Part shown: one piece after another, positions 19,478-28,539 of the stretch
Layout of the letters: every line of letters starts with the position of its first letter
How positions within the stretch are numbered: the stretch's first letter is position 1
From: an uncultured Mucilaginibacter sp.
GTDB lineage: Bacteria; Bacteroidota; Bacteroidia; Sphingobacteriales; Sphingobacteriaceae
Assembly: GCA_903866915.1 (NCBI GenBank)
Contig: CAIPPO010000059.1
Location: forward strand, 1 to 32,980
DNA: 32,980 bases
Reading direction: 5' to 3'
Notes under the pieces: generated by a model
What the model saw: only the letters and a program-made list of their open reading frames with translations
What the model was told of the DNA's origin: nothing
Database searches by the model: none
Position numbers and translations under genes: made by a program

Positions 19478-19507
19478 CAAAAATAAATGTTTTAGAATTT
19501 ATTACAA
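19478..19507 (-). promoter_or_regulatory. Bacteroidota-type promoter of the beta-helix gene
   Basis: The minus strand has TTG (19505-19507), 19 bp, then TATTTTTG (19478-19485), an exact TAnnTTTG match with the expected spacing. It lies in the 149-bp gap after the aminotransferase and about 50 bp before the ATG at 19427. This indicates the beta-helix gene can be transcribed independently of the upstream operon. Confidence 0.6.
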
Positions 19508-19576
19508 TTTGCAGAAAACTTCGTATCGAAAATTTGTTAAAAACCAAAGACGTTCAGGTGTTGTGCTTCGCGCCTT

Positions 19577-20713
19577 TTAAAAGCAAGCTTTGATATGATC
19601 AACTACTCTTTCCAGGTCAAATTCTGTAAGATTTGAACCCGAAGGCAAGCAAAGGCCATCATTAAATAATTTTTCACTAAGGCCATTAACGTAGGAAGGA
19701 TACGCTTCGAAAACCGGTTGAAGATGCATTGGTTTCCATAATGGGCGCGACTCGATATTTTCTTCTTCAAGAGAGAGCCTGATTGCTTCGCGGTCGACGC
19801 CACCAGTTTTTGTTTTGTCAACTGTGATCGTTGTAAGCCAGCGGTTACTGAAAAGCCTTTCAGGTTCGGGCAAAAATGTTATACCGGGCAGATGTGAAAT
19901 GTGTTTAACGTAATATGCATATACACCTCGCCTTTGTTTTACCCGCTGCGCAAGCACCTGCATTTGGCCACGACCGATACCAGCACAAACATTACTCATG
20001 CGGTAATTATATCCAATCTCTGAATGCTGGTAATGCGGCGCCGGATCGCGCGCCTGGGTTGATAAAAAACGCGCCTTCTCGATCAGTTTGCCGGAGTCAG
20101 ATATAAGAGCCCCGCCGCCGCTGGTGGTTATAATCTTATTACCATTAAAGGATAAAACACCCATAAGTCCGAATGTACCGGCTGCTTTTCCATTGCATGT
20201 TGAGCCTAATGCTTCGGCTGCATCTTCAATTACTGGAATATCGTATACCGCTGCAATTGCAATAATACGCTCTATCTGGCATGGCATACCATATAAGTGT
20301 ACCGGGATTATTGCTTTTGGTTTCTTGCCTTTCGCTATCCGATCTTTTATTGCCTGTTCCAATAACTCGGGACTCATATTCCAGGTATCGGGCTCACTAT
20401 CAATAAAAATTGGCACTGCACCCAGATAGACGATAGGATTGGCAGAAGCCGAAAAAGTGAAACTCTGGCAAATAATCTCGTCACCCGGTCCAACGCCCAG
20501 CATAATGAGTGCTAAATGCAATGCTGCAGTTCCGGAACTTAAAGCCGCCGCGTGCTTTGCGCCGGTAAATGATTGCAGATCCTGCTCAAAACCATTAACG
20601 TTGGGCCCAAGTGGGGCTATCCAATTGGTATCAAACGCCTCTTTAACATAATTAAATTCTTCACTACCCATGTGCGGGCTGGAAAGCCAAACTTTAGCAG
20701 CTATATTTTTCAT
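19577..20713 (-). CDS. DegT/DnrJ/EryC1-family sugar aminotransferase, PglE-like
   Basis: This 378-residue PLP enzyme has the family hallmarks: ALSSGTAALHLAL (about 57-69), QSFTFSASANPI (83-94), the PLP-pyridine Asp in IEDAAEALGS (Asp164) and the Schiff-base Lys193 in LSFNGNKIITTSGGG. The N-terminal WLSSPHMGSEEF matches the PglE-type UDP-4-amino-4,6-dideoxy-GlcNAc transaminases, which aminate the 4-keto product of PglF. It starts 11 bp after the PglD-like stop, so the two are co-transcribed. The sub-family assignment rests partly on the PglD/PglC neighbours. Confidence 0.88.
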   Translation of the reverse strand: MKNIAAKVWLSSPHMGSEEFNYVKEAFDTNWIAPLGPNVNGFEQDLQSFTGAKHAAALSSGTAALHLALIMLGVGPGDEIICQSFTFSASANPIVYLGAVPIFIDSEPDTWNMSPELLEQAIKDRIAKGKKPKAIIPVHLYGMPCQIERIIAIAAVYDIPVIEDAAEALGSTCNGKAAGTFGLMGVLSFNGNKIITTSGGGALISDSGKLIEKARFLSTQARDPAPHYQHSEIGYNYRMSNVCAGIGRGQMQVLAQRVKQRRGVYAYYVKHISHLPGITFLPEPERLFSNRWLTTITVDKTKTGGVDREAIRLSLEEENIESRPLWKPMHLQPVFEAYPSYVNGLSEKLFNDGLCLPSGSNLTEFDLERVVDHIKACF

Positions 20714-20724
20714 TTAGTTTTAAG

Positions 20725-21321
20725 TTATTTAATGATCCTGCCAGGGTTACCTACAACAACAGCAAAATCGGGTATATCTTTTATAATCACAGCGCCGGCA
20801 CCTATCGTGGCCCATTTACCTATTTTAATCCCCTGAATTACAGAAGCCCCAATCCCGATATGGGTGCCTTCACCAACTGAAACATTACCGGCAAGTGCGG
20901 CGTTGGGTGAAATATGGACGAAATTGCCAATTTGATTATCGTGATCAACCGAACAGTTGGTGTTTAATATACAATGCTGCCCAATTTTGCTTTCCGCATT
21001 GATGCTCACGCCCGCCATTACCGCCGTACCGATGCCAATAACCACCGAAGGTGATACATAAGCAAAAGGATGCACACCCAAAGCATAGCGCAAATGAGGG
21101 TATTTGCCAGCGATTTCTTTACGGTATTTATTATTGCCGATAGCTATAATCAGTTGATGATCAGCGGGCAAATTGGCCGGGTCGAACTTTCCTAATATGA
21201 GGTGACCCAAAAGTTTTCCTGTTTGTGCATCATCCCATATGCCGCCAATCGGTATTTGTTGCGCTTCAACAATTTCAAGCACAACTTTGGCATGGCCCCC
21301 TGCTCCGTACAGATAGATCAT
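20725..21321 (-). CDS. UDP-amino-sugar N-acetyltransferase, PglD-like
   Basis: This 198-residue protein has the two-part PglD build: an N-terminal nucleotide-binding Rossmann-like unit (IYLYGAGGHAKVVLEIVEA, residues 2-20) and a C-terminal left-handed beta-helix of hexapeptide repeats (about 90-198: AVMAGVSI, IGQHCI, IGNFVHI, and the cap ending VVVGNPGRII). The catalytic His region is NCSVDHDNQIG near residue 125. The family acetylates the 4-amino group made by PglE. Its ATG overlaps the stop of the PglC-like gene by 4 bp (ATGA type), showing translational coupling. Confidence 0.9.
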   Translation of the reverse strand: MIYLYGAGGHAKVVLEIVEAQQIPIGGIWDDAQTGKLLGHLILGKFDPANLPADHQLIIAIGNNKYRKEIAGKYPHLRYALGVHPFAYVSPSVVIGIGTAVMAGVSINAESKIGQHCILNTNCSVDHDNQIGNFVHISPNAALAGNVSVGEGTHIGIGASVIQGIKIGKWATIGAGAVIIKDIPDFAVVVGNPGRIIK

Positions 21322-21926
21322 TTGTATGTTCCTCCAAATTTTTCAATAGTAACATGCCCGTCCTGGTTTATCCCCTCTGATTTAAACACTTTGGCGAAAG
21401 TCATCCAAATGATTTTTAAGTCAAGTAAAAAACTGATGTGTTCGGCATACCAAACGTCATATTTAAACTTTTGTTCCCAGCTTAAAGTATTTCGTCCGTT
21501 CACCTGCGCCCATCCTGTTATTCCAGGTCTTACGTCGTGGCGATGGCTTTGCTCGTCGTTATATAAAGGAAGGTATTCAACCAGCAGCGGACGCGGCCCC
21601 ACAAGGCTCATATCGCCTTTTATAACGTTTAATAACTGAGGTATTTCATCGAGCGAGGTTTTTCTTATGAATGCTCCGACAGGGGTTAATCTATCAGCAT
21701 CGGGCAGTAAGTTACCCTTTGGGTCCTTATTGTCATTCATGGTTTTAAACTTTAACACCCTGAAAATACGGGCGTTTTTCCCTGGCCGGCTTTGTGTAAA
21801 AAATACGCTCCCCTTGTTTGCGATAAGCAAAGATATCACCACGATGATAAAGAAAGGGAGCAATACGATAAACCCCGATATACTTAATATCAGATCAATT
21901 AAACGCTTAAAAAAATTACGATACAA
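21318..21926 (-). CDS. Initiating phosphoglycosyl transferase, PglC-like (bacterial sugar transferase)
   Basis: This 202-residue monotopic transferase has a re-entrant N-terminal hydrophobic segment (about 10-38), then RPGKNARIFRVLKFKTM, the catalytic Asp-Glu pair in TSLDEIPQLLNV, and SLVGPRPLLVEYLPLY and RPGITGWAQVNGRN. It is the minimal short form (about 200 residues), as in Campylobacter PglC, not the long WbaP/WcaJ form with extra membrane helices. It transfers a sugar-1-phosphate from a UDP-sugar to undecaprenyl phosphate and so starts the repeat unit on the cytoplasmic face. It overlaps the upstream glycosyltransferase by 11 bp and the downstream PglD-like gene by 4 bp. Confidence 0.92.
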   Translation of the reverse strand: MYRNFFKRLIDLILSISGFIVLLPFFIIVVISLLIANKGSVFFTQSRPGKNARIFRVLKFKTMNDNKDPKGNLLPDADRLTPVGAFIRKTSLDEIPQLLNVIKGDMSLVGPRPLLVEYLPLYNDEQSHRHDVRPGITGWAQVNGRNTLSWEQKFKYDVWYAEHISFLLDLKIIWMTFAKVFKSEGINQDGHVTIEKFGGTYK

Positions 21927-23109
21927 GATTTTTTAATTTTAAGTGATTTTGATATTCCTCATATATCAGGTTCCAGATCACCTGCTGTTCGTACCTTTCA
22001 TTTATCATTTGACGAGCGTTTTTCTTTAAACCGGCATACCGCTCTTTATCCAACAAAGACAACATAGCCTCGGTTAACGCCTCAGTATCTTTCACCGGGA
22101 TAATTAAACCATTTTTATTGTTCTCAATTATTTCATTACAACCGTTGATGTTGGTCACAATAGCAGGCAGGTTAAAACATCCTGCCTGCATGGGCACATT
22201 TGGAAAGCCTTCCCGATAGGATGGGAATACCAGCGCATCACTCATAGCCAACCAGGGTTTTACTTCGGCCTGATAACCCAGGGCAATAATTCGCTGATTT
22301 TTCTCAATCTGATCAATACAATCTGCTGATAAAGGATCAAGTTCGGGTTCGGGGGGCCCAACCAATAGCAACCAGGTATCAGGTTGTGCCTTGTTGACAC
22401 GTTGAAAGGCGTTTACAAGTTCTTCAACCCCTTTATCTCTTACCAACCGCCCCACAAATACATAAACAAAATCATTCTCGGCAATATGATATTCGTTGCG
22501 TAGTTTTTTCGCCAGAGTCATCAAATCAGATGTTAGCTTAAAAAAACTGGTGTCGATGCCGTTGCTGCTCCCATTTCCAATAACCTTTAGTTTAGAGGCC
22601 TTTGCAAATTTTGAATCAACTATAAACGTTTTCAAATTATTTGAATTGGGATACACCTTTACCGCACAAAAATAAGTTATCCTTTCTACAGCTTCTAATA
22701 TTTTGCGCTTTAACCCGCTGGTTTCCATTAGCGGCAGGCCCGCTACCGTATGCAGCCTAATCGGCACCCCCGCAATCCAGCAAGCCACCATCCCTAATAA
22801 TCCCGCTTTAGGAGTATGGGTGTGTACAATTGCAGGCTTTAATTTGAAAAAAATAAATATTAGATTGATAAGCGACAGCATATCTTTGATTGGACTGATC
22901 GTCCGGGTCATGCTAACCGGAATAAAGGAAGACTTTTCTTTTTTTTCCAGCTCAGCGGCACCATCGAATGGCGAACTTATCATGTAGACGTCCAGGCCCT
23001 TTTCGCCCATAAACTTCATTTGCCCGCTAATCAGCTTTTCTAACGAAATTGGAACAGTTGTGACCCGAACCAGTTTAAAAGCTTTAATCTTTTCCGACGA
23101 CAACTTCAT
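21916..23109 (-). CDS. Glycosyltransferase family 4, CapM/PglA-like
   Basis: This 397-residue GT-B enzyme has the acceptor-side pattern of the CapM/PglA group: TVPISLEKLISGQMKFMGEK (about 19-38), VHTHTPKAGLLGM, and RLHTVAGLPLMETSGLKRK. The GT4 donor domain follows, with VFVGRLVRDKGVEELVNAF (near 215-233) and the EX7E-like FPSYREGFPNVPMQAGC (near 303-319). Retaining enzymes of this type add the second sugar, often a GalNAc or FucNAc type, to the lipid-linked sugar made by PglC or similar. The start overlaps the tail of the broken asparagine-synthase gene by 26 bp in another frame. Donor and linkage are not predictable by eye. Confidence 0.88.
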   Translation of the reverse strand: MKLSSEKIKAFKLVRVTTVPISLEKLISGQMKFMGEKGLDVYMISSPFDGAAELEKKEKSSFIPVSMTRTISPIKDMLSLINLIFIFFKLKPAIVHTHTPKAGLLGMVACWIAGVPIRLHTVAGLPLMETSGLKRKILEAVERITYFCAVKVYPNSNNLKTFIVDSKFAKASKLKVIGNGSSNGIDTSFFKLTSDLMTLAKKLRNEYHIAENDFVYVFVGRLVRDKGVEELVNAFQRVNKAQPDTWLLLVGPPEPELDPLSADCIDQIEKNQRIIALGYQAEVKPWLAMSDALVFPSYREGFPNVPMQAGCFNLPAIVTNINGCNEIIENNKNGLIIPVKDTEALTEAMLSLLDKERYAGLKKNARQMINERYEQQVIWNLIYEEYQNHLKLKNLVS

Positions 23110-25003
23110 TCGGGTCTATATTGTGTTTATACCATAATTGAAAGCAGTATAAAGACCATAATTTAAAGGTATGGTCACTTCTATCAGACAAATGCTCAGA
23201 CACGAGCTTTTTTACCATTTCGGGATTAAATATCTTTTGGCTTTGCAGAAAAACAGGATCTGTAAATTCCAATAGCGAATCTTTCAATTCGCGCTTTAAC
23301 CATGTTCCAACTGGCACGCCAAAACCTATTTTGGGCGCTTCGAAGTGGCCAGAAGGTAAATAATTTTAAAAAGCATCCTTTAAAATCTTCTTTTTGTTGT
23401 TGCCATCCAATAAAAATTTATCCGGAAAGGTATTTGTCAATTCAAAAATCCGATGATCCAGATATGGCGCCCGGCATTCTATCGACGTTAACATACTGGC
23501 CCGATCAACCTTTACACACATATCTCCATCCAGAGAAATTAGACGGTCAATATTGCGCATCATTTTTAATGACGAATAGTTTGCGAATTTATCTTTTAAA
23601 CTTGTTTCAATAAATTCTGGCCCCTGCAAATCGTCAAGCAATATCTCACTTAATTCCGATTCCTGGAAACCCATCGAGATTACCTTTAAAAAAGAGCGGT
23701 AAATATCTTTGTCGTGGCTTTTTATCAGCTTTAACATTCTGAACTTAAAGCCATTTCTGTTTTCTTCCCTTTCTGGCAACAAATTAACGATCTTCGCTGA
23801 TAGTTCTTTAGACAGGTAATTTAAAAAGAACAATTTTTTTCCATAAAGCTCAACCAGGTACCTGTTATATCCACCGAAGGCTTCGTCTCCGCCGTCGCCG
23901 GTTAAAGCAACTGTAACATGATCTGAAGTGATCTTGGATACCCAATAACTAGGTAATGCCGATGAATCGGCAAAGGGTTCATCATAGTTCAGCACAATCT
24001 TTTCTATGTCCTTGCGCATGTCGTCAAAATCAAGATCGAACTGATGGTGTTCTGAACCGATAAATTTTGCTACCCTTTGCGCCTGGGCAGTTTCATCAAA
24101 GGATTTGTAATGACTGAAACCGATTGAAAAAGTCTTTATTCTTTGGCCAGATTGAGAGGCCATGGAGTAGGCTATAATACTGGAATCAATACCTCCGCTC
24201 AGGAATACGCCTAAAGGCACATCCGACACCAACCGCATTTTTGTAGATTCATTTACAACCTGTAAAACCTGTTGCTTGGCCTCGTCATACGATTTTACAA
24301 GCCCTGTGTTCTGCACCGGTTTGGTGTCCCAATATTTATGCTTACTCAGGCTTAAGTCGTCAACATTAACAATAAGATAATGTGCTGGTTCGAGCTTGTA
24401 AATATTTTTATAAATAGTTAGAGGGCTTGGAATAAAAGTATAGCGCAAATAAGCTCTCAACGCTGGCTTATCGATTTCCAAAGGAAACTCCGGACGGATA
24501 CAGTTAACAATACTCTTAAGTTCAGATGCAAATACAAATTTATTACTGTCTTTGTAATAAATCAATGGTTTTTCGCCCAGTCGGTCCCTGGCTATAAATA
24601 GCTGTTTATTAACTTTATCTAAAATAGCAAAAGCAAACATACCGTTTAAATGATCGAGGCATTTAACGCCATAAGCTATGTAGGCTTTCAGGAGTACTTC
24701 GGTATCACTTTTTGTTTTGAAAGTATAGTTTTTCTTTTCAAGATCTGCCCGTATTTTTTGATAGTTATATATTTCGCCGTTAAAAACGATAACATAATTT
24801 CCAGTCTCATCAATAATGGGCTGTTTTCCTGAAACAAGGTCTATGATAGACAAACGCCGCATACCCAGGGCAACATTACCTTCCTGGTAATAACCGTCAT
24901 CCTCGGGCCCCCGATGAATGATCTGATCATTCATCCGGTTGATTATCTCTTTCGACTTATCGGGATTGAACTGCTTTGAAACAAAGCCATTAATTCCACA
25001 CAT
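23084..25003 (-). pseudogene. Asparagine synthase (glutamine-hydrolysing) family amidotransferase, interrupted by an in-frame TAA
   Basis: The frame would encode 639 residues, but codon 546 is TAA (23368-23366); reading resumes in the same frame (NYLPSGHFEAPKIGFGVPVG) for a further 93 residues to the natural stop at 23084. No frameshift is needed. The N-terminal class II glutaminase is intact (Cys2 in MCGINGFVS, then IHRGPEDDG, FNGEIYNYQ), and so is the ATP pyrophosphatase loop FLSGGIDSS (about 267-275). Length and context fit the WbpS-type subgroup in polysaccharide loci, which is linked to amidation of sugar carboxylates, as well as AsnB. A truncated 545-residue protein would lack the last helices of the synthetase domain and is probably inactive, though this is not certain. 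A suppressor, read-through or sequencing error are alternatives. Confidence 0.85.
23366..23368 (-). other. Premature TAA in the asparagine-synthase-like gene
   Basis: The codons read GAT GCT TTT TAA AAT TAT. Homologues usually have a Lys-type codon here, and a single A-to-T change (AAA to TAA) would explain the stop. Confidence 0.75.
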
Positions 25004-25186
25004 AATTTTTTTTAAAATTCAAATTAAAAATTCATCCAAAACTTAAATCTTCACGGACACCTAATTGAAAACCGCATGGGTTATACTTAAACTTTGGTTT
25101 TAAAACGATATTTAATAATTTTTACTTAAAACGGGATTTAGGTTATTTCTGATCGCCAATAATTTGAAGAGATAGTGTAAGGTTTA

Positions 25187-26323
25187 TTATTCACCAAAAA
25201 TAACTCTTTTTATGTAATCTGTATATGAAATTATAATTCTCACTACTTTATCCGATACGTTAGGCATGCTATAATCCGCTACAATTCTGAAATTTCTTTT
25301 TGCACCCCGGTTTTGCTGCTTCAGTTGGGTCAGTCCCTGCATGATTCGCTCCGGATTAAGACCAACCATCATTACCGATGCTTCTTCCATCGCCTCGGGC
25401 CGTTCATGCGCCTCTCTGATGTTCAAGGCGGGGAAATTCAGAATCGACGACTCTTCCGAAATCGTTCCGCTATCCGAAAGTACCGCATACGATTTTAGTT
25501 GAAGCGCATTATAATCGTTAAATCCAAGCGGCTTTAAAAATTGTATCGCCGGATGCACCTGCAAATTTTTCGTCTCCATCATTTTTCTTGTACGAGGATG
25601 CGTGGTGACAATGATAGGGAAGTTGTAGGTCGTCGCAATTAAATTCAAACTGTCTATTAATCCATTAAAGTTTTTTTCGTTGTTTATGTTTTCCTCCCGG
25701 TGCGAGGATACAACGAAATATTTGCCTTCCTCAAGGTTAAGCCTGGTCAAAACATCTGATTTTTCGATATCCGCCTTATAGTAGTGCAACACCTCGAACA
25801 TCGGCGAACCCGTTTTGATTACCCTATCGGCGGGCAGCCCTTCCCGCAAAAGGTATTCGCGCGCAATGTCACTGTAGGTTAGATTGATATCCGATATGTG
25901 ATCAACAATTTTTCTATTAATCTCCTCAGGTACGCGCTGATCAAAACAACGGTTACCAGCTTCCATATGAAATATAGGGATATGACGTTTTTTAGCAGGA
26001 ATAGTACACAGGCAACTATTTGTATCGCCTAAAACCAAAAAGGCATCCGGCTTTTCTTTTTCCAATAAGGGGTCTATTTTAATCAATATCTGTCCCACGG
26101 TTTCTACAGCGGTTGCTCCTGCAGCATTTAAAAAATAATCCGGTTTCCTGATCTTCATGTCCGAGAAGAATATTTCATTCAATTCGTAGTCGTAATTTTG
26201 GCCGGAATGAACCAAAATGTGTTCGATGGCATCAGATTCATCCAATGCTGCCATAACCCTTGATAGTCGAATAATTTCAGGACGCGTGCCTACCACGGTC
26301 ATAACTTTAAGTTTCAATTTCAT
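25187..26323 (-). CDS. capG: UDP-N-acetylglucosamine 2-epimerase family, CapG/FnlC/WbjD-like
   Basis: This 378-residue epimerase has the family start MTVVGTRPEIIRLSRVM, LVHSGQNYDYELNEIFF, LGDTNS, and HMEAGNRCFDQRVPEEINRK (about 140-159). The last of these is typical of the FnlC/CapG branch rather than WecB. That branch catalyses the final C2 epimerisation giving UDP-N-acetyl-L-fucosamine. Catalytic-site elements SHREEN and SDSGTISEES are present. It follows capF by 32 bp and capE lies just before that, the same order as in Staphylococcus capsule and E. coli O26-type loci. After it there is a 183-bp gap before the asparagine-synthase-like gene. I saw no exact promoter in that gap. Confidence 0.9.
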   Translation of the reverse strand: MKLKLKVMTVVGTRPEIIRLSRVMAALDESDAIEHILVHSGQNYDYELNEIFFSDMKIRKPDYFLNAAGATAVETVGQILIKIDPLLEKEKPDAFLVLGDTNSCLCTIPAKKRHIPIFHMEAGNRCFDQRVPEEINRKIVDHISDINLTYSDIAREYLLREGLPADRVIKTGSPMFEVLHYYKADIEKSDVLTRLNLEEGKYFVVSSHREENINNEKNFNGLIDSLNLIATTYNFPIIVTTHPRTRKMMETKNLQVHPAIQFLKPLGFNDYNALQLKSYAVLSDSGTISEESSILNFPALNIREAHERPEAMEEASVMMVGLNPERIMQGLTQLKQQNRGAKRNFRIVADYSMPNVSDKVVRIIISYTDYIKRVIFGE

Positions 26324-26355
26324 TTTTTATGTTTTGCCGCAGGCTTATCATTTAA

Positions 26356-27471
26356 TTAAACGTTCTCAAAATAGGTGTCAGGATCAGCCGGATCAAAAAA
26401 CTCATTAATCCAGAATATAGTGTACAACTCCTCTAAACCAATATTTTTAATATTATGGGTATACCACACGGGCATATCCACGTAAGCAGGTTCCTCACCC
26501 GAAAGATAAAAATCCACCACTTCATCGGTCCCGATTCTACGCAACTGAATAAGCGCTTCCCCCTTAATTACAGCAAATCGTTCAATTTTTCTGGTGTGAA
26601 AATGATTGCCTCTAGTTATTCCGGGCACCGTAGTAGAAAAAGAAACCTGCCCCCCAACATTTAACCTGATTACTTCTACAAATGCCCCACGTGGGTCGGT
26701 ATGCTTTGTGAATTTAACCGGGAAATGTTCTTTTATGTCAATATAACTTCTGAAAGTATTAAATAAATTCAGCTCAAATGCATTTCGTATCGATGGCACA
26801 ATACCCGCATCCTGGTATTGCTTTTTGTAAACTTCAAGCAGCGCCAATATATTGCTTACTTTTTCTTCATGGGTATGCTGGACAACCAACTTTTCGTTAC
26901 CGCAATTATCAATTTCGGAGATTATTATTTTTACCAGGTCACCTACATATATCAGTTTTACCTTGCTGTCAACCTCAATATGCGGTTGTTCTCCATGACT
27001 AAGCTTGTGGCAAAATGTAGCTATAAACGAATTGTAATAGGGATGCCCAAATGGACCGAATACATTCGGAATAACCAACCCGGTGAATCTGCTACCCGAG
27101 CGTTTTGCCCAATCTGCAAGAGCCTGCCTGCCGGCCATTTTACTTTTTCCATATTCATTTTCACGCTCCTCCTGCGAGGAAGACGAAAATAGTACATGGG
27201 CTTTGCTGTCGGTTTGCTCCAGCGCTGTTACCAGTTTACTAACCAAACCAATATTATTTTGATAGATGACTTCCGGATTATTATGCCTGTTCATGGCGGC
27301 CAGATGTACAATAACATCACATTGAGCTACAAAGTTTGACAGTTTTTCAAAATCGTCGAAAAAGCTACGGTGAAAGTGTACCCGCTCGAATTTCTCGGGC
27401 AAAAGACCGAGCGCATTATACAAATGGCTACCTATAAAGCCTGCGTTTCCTGTAACACCTATTTTAATCAT
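26356..27471 (-). CDS. capF: Bifunctional NAD(P)-dependent reductase with cupin domain, CapF/FnlB/WbjC-like
   Basis: This 371-residue protein, almost exactly the CapF length, has an N-terminal SDR domain with GVTGNAGFIGSHL (residues 5-17) and the YxxxK pair in ENEYGKSKMAG. A C-terminal cupin follows (about 250-371) with the metal-site stretch GNHFHTRKIERFAVIKGEA. In the L-FucNAc pathway the cupin epimerises C3 of the CapE product and the SDR domain reduces the 4-keto group. It lies 20 bp after capE and 32 bp before capG. Confidence 0.93.
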   Translation of the reverse strand: MIKIGVTGNAGFIGSHLYNALGLLPEKFERVHFHRSFFDDFEKLSNFVAQCDVIVHLAAMNRHNNPEVIYQNNIGLVSKLVTALEQTDSKAHVLFSSSSQEERENEYGKSKMAGRQALADWAKRSGSRFTGLVIPNVFGPFGHPYYNSFIATFCHKLSHGEQPHIEVDSKVKLIYVGDLVKIIISEIDNCGNEKLVVQHTHEEKVSNILALLEVYKKQYQDAGIVPSIRNAFELNLFNTFRSYIDIKEHFPVKFTKHTDPRGAFVEVIRLNVGGQVSFSTTVPGITRGNHFHTRKIERFAVIKGEALIQLRRIGTDEVVDFYLSGEEPAYVDMPVWYTHNIKNIGLEELYTIFWINEFFDPADPDTYFENV

Positions 27472-27491
27472 TACTGCTCAGTTGGCTTTAT

Positions 27492-28529
27492 TTACATCGG
27501 ATATTGGATGGCATCATTATCCCCAAATACTTCTTTTCTGATCAGGGGCAACTTTGATAAAAGGTCTTTCATTGCTCCCACACCTAATTGTTCAGTATTA
27601 TGTGAATGATAATCTTCTACTTTAGAAATATCTGTTTCGCCTTCAAAGAAATACCTGTTATAATTCAGATCGCGGTTATCTGCGGGTATGCGATAAAAAT
27701 CGCCCATATTCTCAGCTTTAACCATTTCTTCGCGGGTGCACAAGGTTTCGTATAGCTTTTCGCCGTGCCGTGTCCCTATTATTTTAATATCATTATTCGA
27801 ATTACTCAATTCTTTCAATGCCAGTGCCAGATCGCCTATGGTGCCGGCAGGAGCTTTATTTACGAACAGATCGCCCTGATTGCCGTGCTTAAAGGCAAAA
27901 AGAACCAGATCAACGGCATCTTCCAATGACATTAAAAAACGGGTCATCTTGGGATCGGTAACGGTTAAAGGTTTCCCTTCTTTTATTTGTTTCAGGAATA
28001 AGGGAATAACAGAGCCTCGCGATCCCATAACGTTACCGTAGCGGGTTAAACAAACCGTTGTCGTATTATCGATGATATTTCTGGAGGCAGCAATGGCAAC
28101 TTTCTCCATCAATGCTTTTGAAATACCCATGGCGTTTATTGGATAAGCAGCTTTATCAGTGCTTAAGCAAATCATCTTTTTTACTTTATTCTCAACGGCG
28201 GCATCAATCGCATTTTGTGTTCCGAAAACGTTTGTTTTGGTAGCCTCTATCGGGAAAAATTCGCAGGAAGGAACTTGCTTAAGCGCTGCAGCGTGAAATA
28301 CGAAGTCGACACCACGCATCGCTTTTTCAATGCTGTTATAATCTCGTACGTCTCCTATATAAAATTTAAGTTTCGCATTATTGAGCTGGTTCCGCATATC
28401 GTCCTGTTTTTTTTCATCGCGGGAAAAAATCCGGATCTCGTTAATATCCGTTTCCAAAAAACGGTGTAAAACTGCGTTTCCAAACGAGCCAGTACCGCCC
28501 GTAATTAATAATGTCTTGTCTTTAAACAT
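27492..28529 (-). CDS. capE: UDP-N-acetylglucosamine 4,6-dehydratase/5-epimerase, CapE/FnlA/WbjB-like
   Basis: This 345-residue SDR enzyme starts MFKDKTLLITGGTGSFGN, with the NAD motif at about residues 9-16, and has CLSTDKAAYPINAMGISKA, the Met-for-Tyr catalytic motif of this dehydratase family. It lacks the N-terminal membrane domain of PglF. The length and the adjacent capF and capG give the specific call: first step of UDP-L-FucNAc synthesis. The start at 28529 is preferred over 28568, which would overlap the upstream glycosyltransferase and add 13 residues before the normal N-terminus. Confidence 0.92.
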   Translation of the reverse strand: MFKDKTLLITGGTGSFGNAVLHRFLETDINEIRIFSRDEKKQDDMRNQLNNAKLKFYIGDVRDYNSIEKAMRGVDFVFHAAALKQVPSCEFFPIEATKTNVFGTQNAIDAAVENKVKKMICLSTDKAAYPINAMGISKALMEKVAIAASRNIIDNTTTVCLTRYGNVMGSRGSVIPLFLKQIKEGKPLTVTDPKMTRFLMSLEDAVDLVLFAFKHGNQGDLFVNKAPAGTIGDLALALKELSNSNNDIKIIGTRHGEKLYETLCTREEMVKAENMGDFYRIPADNRDLNYNRYFFEGETDISKVEDYHSHNTEQLGVGAMKDLLSKLPLIRKEVFGDNDAIQYPM

Positions 28530-28539
28530 CTTTATCAGG

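Noticed and set aside
23084-23317. Separate small gene of 77 codons downstream of the asparagine-synthase gene
   Set aside because: It is in the same frame as the upstream part, and its sequence is the expected C-terminus of the same protein family.
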